Part shown: positions 1 to 5,255 of the stretch, piece by piece
Position numbering within the stretch: position 1 is the stretch's first letter
How the letters are laid out: each line of letters starts with the position of its first letter
Assembly: GCA_034436045.1 (NCBI GenBank)
Contig: DAOTVZ010000136.1
Span: forward strand, 1 to 13,781
Length of the DNA: 13,781 bases
From: H111-94 sp034436045
Lineage (GTDB): Bacteria; Chloroflexota; Ktedonobacteria; Ktedonobacterales; Ktedonobacteraceae
Reading direction: 5' to 3'
The notes under the pieces: generated by a model
Told to the model about the DNA's origin: nothing
Databases searched by the model: none
What the model saw: the letters and a program-made list of their open reading frames with translations, nothing else
Made by a program: the position numbers and the translations under genes

Positions 1-28
1 CATCTCATCCATATCGGGCAAGGGGTGT

Positions 29-61
29 AGGGATATTTTTTCATACCCTCAAAAAATCCCT
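29..61. repeat. AT-rich inverted repeat upstream of the first promoter
   Basis: The left arm (29-41, with a two-base TA bulge at 33-34) and right arm (51-61) pair as AGGGA..TTTTTT with AAAAAATCCCT, leaving a 9-nt loop. No T-run follows the stem on either strand, so it is a weak terminator candidate. It ends 10 bp before the -35 box of the downstream promoter and could mark the end of an upstream unit or be a regulatory site. Confidence 0.3.
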
Positions 62-70
62 GCAAAACTC

Positions 71-99
71 TTGACAATTGCAAAAGTATAGATTATTAT
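71..99 (+). promoter_or_regulatory. Sigma70-type promoter of the Ubl / Y RNA / Ro cluster
   Basis: TTGACA (71-76) and TATTAT (94-99) are separated by exactly 17 bp in an AT-rich setting, about 80 bp before the first start codon. A second TTGACA lies at 118-123 but has only a weak -10 candidate near 142-147. No other strong promoter is visible before the Ro-like gene, so this one may drive the small protein, the Y RNA-like array and the downstream genes as one precursor transcript. That last step is inference. Confidence 0.6.
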
Positions 100-177
100 T
101 TGCTTGTAAGAATTAACTTGACAAACCACAAATAGCTAAGGGATAGTCAGTAACTTCTCTTGATGGGAGGTAGCAAA

Positions 178-393
178 ATGCAGCTTGCTGATCGCCTGGT
201 TCACGTCCGCGTCTCAGGGCGCAGTGAAGAGTTGAGTCTGGCCACGCTTGGCTTGCAAAGCGATGCGACTGATAGCCAGATTAAAGCAGCGGTTGTGCGA
301 GCGCTTGACCTCCCGGATAACGCGCTGGCTAACCACGTGATTGTACGAACCGGTCAGGCCATCATCGTTCGCCCCGAAGCCATTTACGGCTAA
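178..393 (+). CDS. Small putative ubiquitin-like (beta-grasp) protein ending in glycine
   Basis: This 71-residue protein starts at 178 because GGGAGG (165-170) is well placed 7 nt upstream; an in-frame extension to 160 would bury that site. The hydrophobic pattern suggests two strands (LVHVRV, then ELSLATLG), a helix (about residues 32-46), and two more strands ending in HVIVRTGQ and AIIVRPEA. That is the strand-strand-helix-strand-strand order of a beta-grasp fold. It ends in Ile-Tyr-Gly, a free C-terminal glycine as required for adenylation by ThiF/E1 enzymes, although most such proteins end in two glycines. An E1-like enzyme is encoded about 3.4 kb downstream on the same strand. The fold and the Ubl role are inferences from pattern and context; I do not recognise the family by sequence. 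The Y RNA-like array begins 20 nt after its stop. Confidence 0.7.
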   Translation: MQLADRLVHVRVSGRSEELSLATLGLQSDATDSQIKAAVVRALDLPDNALANHVIVRTGQAIIVRPEAIYG

Positions 394-413
394 ATTATGC
401 AGAAGGCACATTG

Positions 414-493
414 CTGGGACGTATTCTCACCGGAAGAGTTTACATACACTTTGCTCGTGTAATTTTGTAACTCTCTCGACTTGCACGTCCCGG
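414..493 (+). ncRNA. Y RNA-like unit 0, minimal form without tRNA-like module
   Basis: The basal helix pairs CTGGGACGT (414-422) with ACGTCCCGG (485-493), including one G-T wobble. Above it lies the internal loop shared by the other units: TTCTCACC on the 5' side and CGACTTG on the 3' side (ACTTG at 479-483). A second helix pairs AGAGT/TAC (436-443, one bulged T) with GTAACTCT (about 467-474). The unit is capped by TACAC (445-449), a 7-nt loop and GTGTA (457-461). The 5' box GTTTACA (438-444) matches GCKTACA of the other units. It resembles unit 4 most closely but lacks T and D arms. Ends are set from the helix; real transcript ends are unknown. Confidence 0.6.
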
Positions 494-519
494 TCTGTCC
501 CAATCTCACAGAACCTATG

Positions 520-656
520 CTGCCCTGTACTCTCATACAACGAGCGTACATGCCTGGTACTTTCTCCTCCATAGGGGAAAGCGTTGGTTCGAACCCAACT
601 CCTGCTCTCAGGAAGCACCGTCCTTTGGGACCGCTCTTTGAACTTGTACAGGGCAG
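520..656 (+). ncRNA. Y RNA-like unit 1 with divergent permuted tRNA-like module
   Basis: An 11-bp perfect basal helix pairs CTGCCCTGTAC (520-530) with GTACAGGGCAG (646-656). The second helix is GAGCG (542-546) with CGCTC (632-636). The 5' box GCGTACA is at 544-550 and ACTTG at 642-646. The module opens with an 8-bp hairpin (560-567 with 574-581) resembling a variable arm. A canonical T arm follows: GTTGG, TTCGAAC, CCAAC (583-599). The acceptor-like stem is short: TCCTG (600-604), loop CTCT, CAGGA (609-613). The expected D arm is replaced by a small hairpin, GTCC-TTTG-GGAC (620-631). The T half precedes the acceptor 5' strand, so the order is permuted relative to a tRNA gene. It is the most diverged of the four modules. 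Confidence 0.7.
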
Positions 657-687
657 ACTCACGATAGTTGAACAGCAGTTTTATCTA

Positions 688-837
688 CCTGGACGCACTC
701 TAATCTGAAGGGCTTACACACTTAGGGGTCTGAGATGTGCGGGTTCGAGTCCCGTCAGCCGCTTTCATGCGGCTGTAGCCAAACTGGTAAAGGCATCAGA
801 TTGATGGTTGCACGCTCTTGAAACTTGTGCGTCCCGG
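688..837 (+). ncRNA. Y RNA-like unit 2 with permuted tRNA-like module (near-canonical tRNA geometry)
   Basis: The basal helix pairs CCTGGACGCAC (688-698) with GTGCGTCCCGG (827-837), one mismatch. The second helix is AAGGGC (708-713) with GCTCTT (814-819). GCTTACA is at 712-718 and ACTTG at 823-827. The tRNA-like part is 3' half first: anticodon-stem 3' strand TCTGA (729-733), five-base variable loop (734-738), T arm GCGGG/TTCGAGT/CCCGT (739-755), acceptor strand CAGCCGC (756-762), loop TTTCAT, acceptor strand GCGGCTG (769-775), D arm GCC..GGC with a GG-containing loop (778-794), one base, then TCAGA (796-800), which pairs with 729-733. All arm lengths match a tRNA, except that the anticodon loop is opened into the Y stem and no CCA follows the acceptor. 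Confidence 0.8.
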
Positions 838-869
838 TTGTACGTCACTCTTTGTAGGGGTATCTCGGC

Positions 870-1019
870 TCGGAACGCGCCCTGACTGTATGAGCTTACA
901 AACGTTTGGGCTGATAACCCGGAGGTTGCAGGTTCGAATCCTGTCGGCCCGCTGAGTCGGGCCGTAGCTCAATAGGCAGAGCACCAGTTTTACCAGCTCG
1001 TATGACTTGCGCGTGCCGA
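870..1019 (+). ncRNA. Y RNA-like unit 3 with permuted tRNA-like module and a GAU anticodon-type loop
   Basis: The basal helix pairs TCGGAACGCGC (870-880) with GCGCGTGCCGA (1009-1019), one mismatch. The second helix is 8 bp: TATGAGCT (889-896) with AGCTCGTA (995-1002). GCTTACA is at 894-900 and ACTTG at 1005-1009. The T arm is GCAGG/TTCGAAT/CCTGT (928-944). The 7-bp acceptor is CGGCCCG (945-951), loop CTGAGT, CGGGCCG (958-964). The D arm is GCTC..GAGC (967-982). Unlike the other units, the upstream half carries a local hairpin GGG-CTGATAA-CCC (908-920) shaped like an intact anticodon loop with GAU at positions 34-36, followed by a normal five-base variable loop (923-927). An alternative anticodon-type stem with the strand after the D arm (984-989) is only partial. 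Confidence 0.8.
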
Positions 1020-1037
1020 CCTTGATATAAACCTTGT

Positions 1038-1183
1038 CCCTGGCGTGTTCTCACCGAACGGGCGTACATACAATTCCTGAAGAGGGGTGCGGGTTCGAGT
1101 CCCGCCGATGGAGCAAAATCCGTCGTGGCTCAATGGTAGAGCGATTGTTTTGTTCTCTTGCTCTTTCGACTTGCACGCCAGGG
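1038..1183 (+). ncRNA. Y RNA-like unit 4 with permuted tRNA-like module
   Basis: A perfect 10-bp basal helix pairs CCCTGGCGTG (1038-1047) with CACGCCAGGG (1174-1183). The second helix pairs CGAACGGGC (1055-1063) with GCTCTTTCG (1160-1168), one mismatch. GCGTACA is at 1062-1068 and ACTTG at 1169-1173. The anticodon-type stem ACAATT (1070-1075) pairs with GATTGT (1143-1148). A 13-nt variable region follows, then T arm GCGGG/TTCGAGT/CCCGC (1089-1105), acceptor CGATGGA (1106-1112), loop GCAAAA, acceptor TCCGTCG (1119-1125, one G-T pair), and D arm GCTC..GAGC (1128-1142) with a GG-containing loop. Gene callers may run the Ro-like ORF back to 1087 across this RNA; the base pairing argues against coding here. 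Confidence 0.8.
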
Positions 1184-1203
1184 CAGGCTTATCTTTTTAT
1201 CGT

Positions 1204-1263
1204 CTCTCTACCAAACTTGTGCAGCCGCTTGAAAGGCTGCTGCACTCCGATGGGGTGATGGCA
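1204..1263 (+). promoter_or_regulatory. Leader hairpin with Ro-site-like motif over the Ro gene start
   Basis: A sixth copy of the repeated motif, AAACTTGTGC (1213-1222), sits in the leader of the TROVE gene. GCAGCC (1221-1226), an 8-nt loop and GGCTGC (1235-1240) form a hairpin; the flanking GTGCA and TGCAC can extend it with a bulge. Here the strand carrying ACTTG comes first, the reverse of the complete units, and the stem closes outward. The right flank (TCCGATGGGG) contains the likely ribosome binding site, so the structure could control Ro translation. It has no T-run and is not a terminator. The regulatory role is inference. Confidence 0.4.
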
Positions 1264-2760
1264 ATGAACCGGAATCGGTCTACTGAAACTGATGTGCGCG
1301 TACAGATTCTTAATTCTTTCCTGACGACACCGCATCGCAAGCTGGAAGAACTTGCTCCTTTGCACAAGAGCGCGCTGGAACGCGACCCGCTTTTCTATGG
1401 ACATCTGGCCCCCTGGTACTTTGAGAAAGGCGAGGTGCGTGATCACAAACTGCTGTTCGTGGCCCATATGGCGACCTGTGATTACGTGGAGTTCCGCGAG
1501 GCGGCCTGGGTGCTGCTTCAGCAGTTGGCCCCTTACGAGGTGGCGCGTGCGCTTGACTATACCAAAAAGGTCATTGGCAAAACGCCGCGTTCGTTCAAGA
1601 GTGCGGTTGTCCATTATCTGCGCATGCGCGAGAATAACCCGCGCCAGTTCGATGGTGCGGCCATGCGTGCACGCGATGATCTGAAGCACCTCTACGCCAG
1701 CTTGCGCATCAAGCCGGGGCCGCGCGCTCAGGCCATTCTCTTTGATGAGCTACCACCGGAGGATAGTGCGCTGTATGCGCTCAAGCTGCTGGCAAAGGCC
1801 GAGAGTGCCGAAGAGCAGGCGCGCGTTATCGTGGAGAACAAGATTCCTTATACTACGGCTGTTGGTGCAATCAAGCATATGACGCCCGCTGTGCTAGTAG
1901 CTTTGATCAACGCGATGTCGCCGCAGGAGGTCATCAACAACATGGCCGCGCTCAAACGGCGTGGCGCGCTGGATAACGTGGAGGTCAAGGCGCTGATTGA
2001 CGAAAAACTGTCGCAGGCCGTCACTGACAAGCGCGTCTCGACTATGAAGACGAAAAAAGCAATAGAAGCGGCCCATCTCGATGAAGAAACCGGACGCAAG
2101 CTGACCGAGATCACCGATCAGCGTGTGGCGGCAAAGGCCGAGATCAAACGTCCGACCGCGCTCTTCGTCGATAAGAGCAGTTCAATGACGCAGGCTATTG
2201 AGGTTGCCAAACAGCTTGCGGCACTGATCAGCGCCGTTATCACGGCTGACTTCTACGTCTACGCCTTTGATACCGCCGCTTTTGAGATCAAGGCTACGCC
2301 CGCGAAAGGTCAGCGTCCGCAGCTCAGCGATTGGGAGAAGGCCTTTCAGTTGATTAAAGCGAATGGTGGTACCTCGATTGGCGCGGCCCTGGCAAAAATG
2401 ACCAGGGACAACGTGTATGCCGAGCAATTGGTGATTGTGACCGACGAAGGTGAAAATACGCCGCCCTACCTGGCCGATGCCTGGGTGGAGTATAGCCAGA
2501 AGATGCAAGTCGCGCCCTCGGTAATCGTTGTACGTGTGGTGCATAGCGGCTATCAGATTCCCGGCACGGTCGAGCGTTTTCCGCAGAGTCTGTTGGATCG
2601 CGGTGTTGAGCTGACGCGCTACACGTTTAACGGCGATTACTACTCTCTGCCCAACGTGCTGAGCTTGTTGGACGCACCTTCGCACAGTGAACTGGTGGAG
2701 CAAATCATGGCCTACGAACTGCCGCGCCGCCCCGATTCGGTGGCCCAGCCGATTTCGTGA
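1264..2760 (+). CDS. rsr: Ro60/Rsr-like TROVE and VWA domain RNA-binding protein
   Basis: This 498-residue protein is organised like Ro60. An all-helical region (about residues 1-290) resembles the TROVE ring of HEAT-like repeats; the stretch with MSPQEVINNMAALKRRG (about 235-250) fits the conserved TROVE motif. A C-terminal von Willebrand A domain follows (about 297-480) with an intact metal site: D303-x-S305-x-S307, T370 in GGTS, and D394 in VTDE. Ro proteins bind Y RNAs and the ends of misfolded RNAs, and in bacteria they work with exonucleases or sit in RNA-repair operons. Five Y RNA-like units directly upstream support the call. I chose ATG 1264 because GGGG (1252-1255) is 8 nt upstream; ATG 1258 is possible, and the in-frame extension to 1087 overlaps RNA unit 4. 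No RtcB ligase lies in this window. Confidence 0.85.
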   Translation: MNRNRSTETDVRVQILNSFLTTPHRKLEELAPLHKSALERDPLFYGHLAPWYFEKGEVRDHKLLFVAHMATCDYVEFREAAWVLLQQLAPYEVARALDYTKKVIGKTPRSFKSAVVHYLRMRENNPRQFDGAAMRARDDLKHLYASLRIKPGPRAQAILFDELPPEDSALYALKLLAKAESAEEQARVIVENKIPYTTAVGAIKHMTPAVLVALINAMSPQEVINNMAALKRRGALDNVEVKALIDEKLSQAVTDKRVSTMKTKKAIEAAHLDEETGRKLTEITDQRVAAKAEIKRPTALFVDKSSSMTQAIEVAKQLAALISAVITADFYVYAFDTAAFEIKATPAKGQRPQLSDWEKAFQLIKANGGTSIGAALAKMTRDNVYAEQLVIVTDEGENTPPYLADAWVEYSQKMQVAPSVIVVRVVHSGYQIPGTVERFPQSLLDRGVELTRYTFNGDYYSLPNVLSLLDAPSHSELVEQIMAYELPRRPDSVAQPIS

Positions 2761-2784
2761 GCATCATAAACGATATACTATACT

Positions 2785-3786
2785 ATGTCCGATGAACACC
2801 AGCGTAACCAGGGCAAGCAGCGTAAAGCCACACCCAAAAAAGTAGATGCACGTTCGCTCATTGCGCGCTTACATCAAGAGAGCCAGCAACTCTTGAGCAA
2901 GGAGATCATTGCCCCCTTGCTCCCTGGGGGGCGCATCCGCACGCGGGTAGGAGGAATGGTCTACGAATTTAAGTTGCGCGAGCGTTTTGTGGGCTGGGGA
3001 CGCTTTCGTCCCTTAAATGAGGGCGAGGTGACGTTGCTGGGCGAGGCGATGCCCTGGGAGCGCGGTGCGTACCTGGAATGCTTCCCTATCCTGCGCGTCG
3101 TGTTGCTCTGGCCGGATACCAGTGGTCGCGCGCCGGGAACCTGGTTGGCGTTGCCCTATAACGAGGGTGACGCCCGCCAGCGTTTTGGCTTCGCAATGGA
3201 GCCTCTGCCTGTCTTTCTCTGTGATCCCACCAGTGGCGCGGATCGTTTTGAGTGTGTCATCGCGCGCGTGGATGGTCGCATTCTCTGGTTCGAGGGAACC
3301 GATGTACTGGCCGACCCCACGCATGCTGCGTGGTTGCGCGATGCCGCCGCCCGCGAGGCCGATGAACCTGTCTTATCCGGCCTTGCGGCCTCAGAGCGTC
3401 TGGCGCTACTCTATGCTCGTCTACGCCGCTTAGAACTAAGTTATCCCGCACTTCGTCATCTCTCAAAACATCTGCCACGGCAGAGTCAGCAGGAGCAACG
3501 CGCGTGGTTGAAACAACAGGAGCAGCGCGCTGCTCTGGAGATGAGCGTGCGTCACGCACTGGCGAAGGCCGATGCCACGCTGCATAGTTTGAGTGAGATT
3601 ATCGCCCCCGATGGTACTGTCAATCAGCTCATTATTGAATGGAGTGAACAGGGACAGACGCGCCGCTATCGCTCTACGATTGACCCCCATCTAACCGTTG
3701 TATCTAGCGGTATCTGCCTGAGCGGGCGCGACCGCGACTTTGACCTGACTTCGCTGGTGAGTGTCATGTCCGATGCACCGTGGTAA
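2785..3786 (+). CDS. Unrecognised 333-residue protein of the Ro/E1 cluster
   Basis: I do not recognise a family. It starts 24 nt after the Ro-like gene with no clear Shine-Dalgarno sequence, suggesting coupled translation. The first ~20 residues are basic and Gln-rich, likely disordered. Residues about 25-180 look like a compact beta-rich domain with many aromatics (YEFKLRERFVGWGRF, then WLALPYNEG) and three cysteines (in LECF, FLCDP and FECV). Residues about 205-275 are helical and rich in Gln, Arg and Leu, a possible coiled coil. The C-terminal ~60 residues return to a strand-rich pattern. There is no JAMM (HxH..D) signature and no E2-like catalytic pattern I can point to. Position between Ro and an E1-like enzyme suggests a partner or substrate in the same system; that is inference. 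Confidence 0.75.
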   Translation: MSDEHQRNQGKQRKATPKKVDARSLIARLHQESQQLLSKEIIAPLLPGGRIRTRVGGMVYEFKLRERFVGWGRFRPLNEGEVTLLGEAMPWERGAYLECFPILRVVLLWPDTSGRAPGTWLALPYNEGDARQRFGFAMEPLPVFLCDPTSGADRFECVIARVDGRILWFEGTDVLADPTHAAWLRDAAAREADEPVLSGLAASERLALLYARLRRLELSYPALRHLSKHLPRQSQQEQRAWLKQQEQRAALEMSVRHALAKADATLHSLSEIIAPDGTVNQLIIEWSEQGQTRRYRSTIDPHLTVVSSGICLSGRDRDFDLTSLVSVMSDAPW

Positions 3787-3829
3787 AATAGGGTCGCGGT
3801 CAAATGTGATAAAATAAGGCCATGCTCAG

Positions 3830-4540
3830 ATGAAGAGGAATATATCTCTTACAGCCCATAGTTATAATAATAGTAATAATAATAGCCCATTCTTTCACGA
3901 AGAGCGTCACGCCTCGCTTGCTCGCTATACATCCAGCTTGATTACGGTCTGTGGGGCCGGAACGCTGGGTGCGAATCTGGCAGAGACGCTGGCGCGTATG
4001 GGGTTCACACGGCTGCGGGTGATCGATAAAGATCGGGTTGAGATGCGCAACCTCTCGGTGCAGCCGTATAGCCGCGCGGAGGTAGGCGCGCCTAAAGCCC
4101 GCGCGCTGGCGAATGCGCTTTATCGCTCTGTGCAGGCGAAGGTTGAGCCGCTTGTTCTTGAACTGGATGCCACCAATGCACCCACACAATTGAAAGAGAG
4201 CGTCCTGGTAGTAGACGCTTTCGATAATCCTGCGGGTCGCGCTGCCATCAGCGCCGCCACCCGTGCCGCCCGGCAGCCTTGTCTGCATATCGGCTTTAGT
4301 CCTGATGGGCTATACGGCAGTGGCATCTGGGAGCCAGACTATCGTGTGCCAGATGAGGTTCCCGGCGACCCCTGTGATTATCCTCTGACACGCCCTTTCG
4401 CCCTGATGCTAAGTTCGCTGGCCGCCCGTGCCATTGCCGATTTCTTTCTCACGGGCCTCTGTCACGAGTTCGAGCTAACCTGGAATGATCTGAAAATCCA
4501 ATATCGCCGGAGCGTTATGAACATGACAGAAGATTGCTGA
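3830..4540 (+). CDS. ThiF/E1-like adenylating enzyme (minimal Rossmann form)
   Basis: This 236-residue protein shows the E1/ThiF/MoeB nucleotide-binding layout. The glycine loop is G42-A-G44-T-L-G47, followed by V-I-D66-K-D68, then R73-N74-L75-S-V77-Q78, then K89, then the V-D128-A-F-D131-N segment. The arginine normally found in the N-L-x-R-Q motif is valine (V77). A candidate acceptor cysteine is C182 in GDPCDYPLTRP, a region where E1 enzymes place theirs. There are no paired CxxC zinc motifs, so it is shorter than MoeB or ThiF. The N-terminus has an Asn/Ser-rich stretch from a run of AAT-like codons. Such enzymes adenylate the C-terminal glycine of a beta-grasp protein; the product of 178-393 is the obvious candidate. 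Only a weak AAGG precedes the start. Confidence 0.8.
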   Translation: MKRNISLTAHSYNNSNNNSPFFHEERHASLARYTSSLITVCGAGTLGANLAETLARMGFTRLRVIDKDRVEMRNLSVQPYSRAEVGAPKARALANALYRSVQAKVEPLVLELDATNAPTQLKESVLVVDAFDNPAGRAAISAATRAARQPCLHIGFSPDGLYGSGIWEPDYRVPDEVPGDPCDYPLTRPFALMLSSLAARAIADFFLTGLCHEFELTWNDLKIQYRRSVMNMTEDC

Positions 4541-4724
4541 CGAACACAGTGTCAGAGTAGCCCTTTAGTTTATGTTTAGCTATCGGTGACATGGAAGGAC
4601 GTTACATACGTGGAAGGATTGGGAAAGTAAGATTTGAAAGTTCCAGACTCTTGTAACGTCTGGTGAGGAGCCGATGAAACTCTTTCACCGGGCAAGAGCG
4701 AAATGTAGAAGGAGTTTTTCTCTT

Positions 4725-4934
4725 ATGCCTCATGTAGAGGATAGAGCAGAAAAGAAAGTCTTTCATCCACAAGATTTCGTTCTCTGGCATTATCAACCAG
4801 ATGACCACGCGCATCCTCTTCCCATCCCGGCAGTAGTGGTTGAGCAAAGGGATGAAGGTGTGCTGATTCGGACGCGCGTGAATGGAGATATCAAACAGAT
4901 TACCGTCAGTCCTGACGAACTTGAGGCACGCTAA
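4725..4934 (+). CDS. Small conserved-looking hypothetical protein, possible SH3-like fold
   Basis: The start is set at 4725 because AGAAGGAG (4707-4714) lies 10 nt upstream; an in-frame ATG at 4674 has only an AGGAG placed 3 nt away. The 69-residue product is acidic and His-rich near the N-terminus and strand-rich after that (DFVLWHY, AVVVEQRDEGVLIRTRV, IKQITVSPDEL). This is consistent with a small barrel such as SH3 or KOW, but that is only a pattern judgement. It lies 184 bp after the E1-like gene on the same strand. The gap holds a 6-bp hairpin (CCAGAC 4643-4648 with GTCTGG 4658-4663) and two direct copies of GTGGAAGGA or a one-base variant (near 4590 and 4610). Membership in the Ro cluster is uncertain. 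Confidence 0.55.
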   Translation: MPHVEDRAEKKVFHPQDFVLWHYQPDDHAHPLPIPAVVVEQRDEGVLIRTRVNGDIKQITVSPDELEAR

Positions 4935-4939
4935 ATTAT

Positions 4940-4963
4940 GTAGGGACGCCATTTATCGCGTTC
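4940..4963. repeat. Diverged copy of the interspersed palindromic repeat
   Basis: GTAGGGACGCC, an AT-rich centre and GCGTTC match the outline of the intact palindrome at 5039-5066. GGACGC (4944-4949) still pairs with GCGTTC (4958-4963) through one G-T wobble. It lies directly after the stop of the small gene ending at 4934. Confidence 0.4.
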
Positions 4964-5038
4964 AACCCGTTGTTCGTGTAGAGAATATGGAACGGTGCGA
5001 TTCTTATCGGTATTGTTCCATGCGAAATACATGATTCA

Positions 5039-5066
5039 GTAGGGACGTGATTTATCACGTCCCTAC
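5039..5066. repeat. Intact interspersed palindromic repeat
   Basis: A perfect 28-bp inverted repeat: GTAGGGACGTGAT (5039-5051) mirrors ATCACGTCCCTAC (5054-5066). Nearby ATTCAG (5034-5039) and CTGAAT (5072-5077) extend the symmetry. The core matches the array at 13332-13781, but with A-T in place of G-C at one paired position, so pairing is preserved. There is no T-run, so it is not a classical terminator. Confidence 0.6.
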
Positions 5067-5169
5067 AGTGCTGAATGATAAATGATATTAGCGTGATTAT
5101 TACGTCATTACGCTTTTGAATAGTAAAAATGAAGGTCAAAAGACGATACACACATTATCGCCGTTTATT

Positions 5170-5215
5170 ATGGACATGAGGATTTTTCCATCTTATGTGG
5201 TGTCATGATGTCCAT
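5170..5215. repeat. Inverted repeat upstream of the MerR promoter
   Basis: ATGGACAT (5170-5177) and ATGTCCAT (5208-5215) are perfect complements 30 bp apart, about 40 bp upstream of the MerR-gene promoter. It may be a regulator site or a remnant of a mobile element. The gene-free stretch 4935-5334 otherwise holds only the two repeats above and the promoter. Confidence 0.3.
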
Positions 5216-5255
5216 TAGTCAATATGTCCTACGCAAATCACAGTTTAGTCTCACA

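Noticed and set aside
390..1034. Short open frames within the RNA array on both strands
   Set aside because: Overlapping, without ribosome binding sites, and composed of the structured RNA repeats in varying frames.
739..1148. Conventional tRNA genes (several TTCGANY T-loops and D-arm sequences)
   Set aside because: The 3' halves precede the matching 5' halves, acceptor strands are joined by 4-6 nt loops, no CCA or discriminator follows, and the anticodon loops are opened into long helices. A normal tRNA cannot be read from any contiguous segment.
1087..1263. N-terminal extension of the TROVE protein
   Set aside because: In frame, but it crosses RNA unit 4, whose T, acceptor and D arms pair precisely. 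The ribosome binding site and the typical protein start lie at 1252-1264.
3830..4540. PRTRC-type cassette (ThiF with ParB-related partners)
   Set aside because: No ParB-like, JAMM or other PRTRC proteins are present; the only shared features are a ThiF-like enzyme and a small protein.
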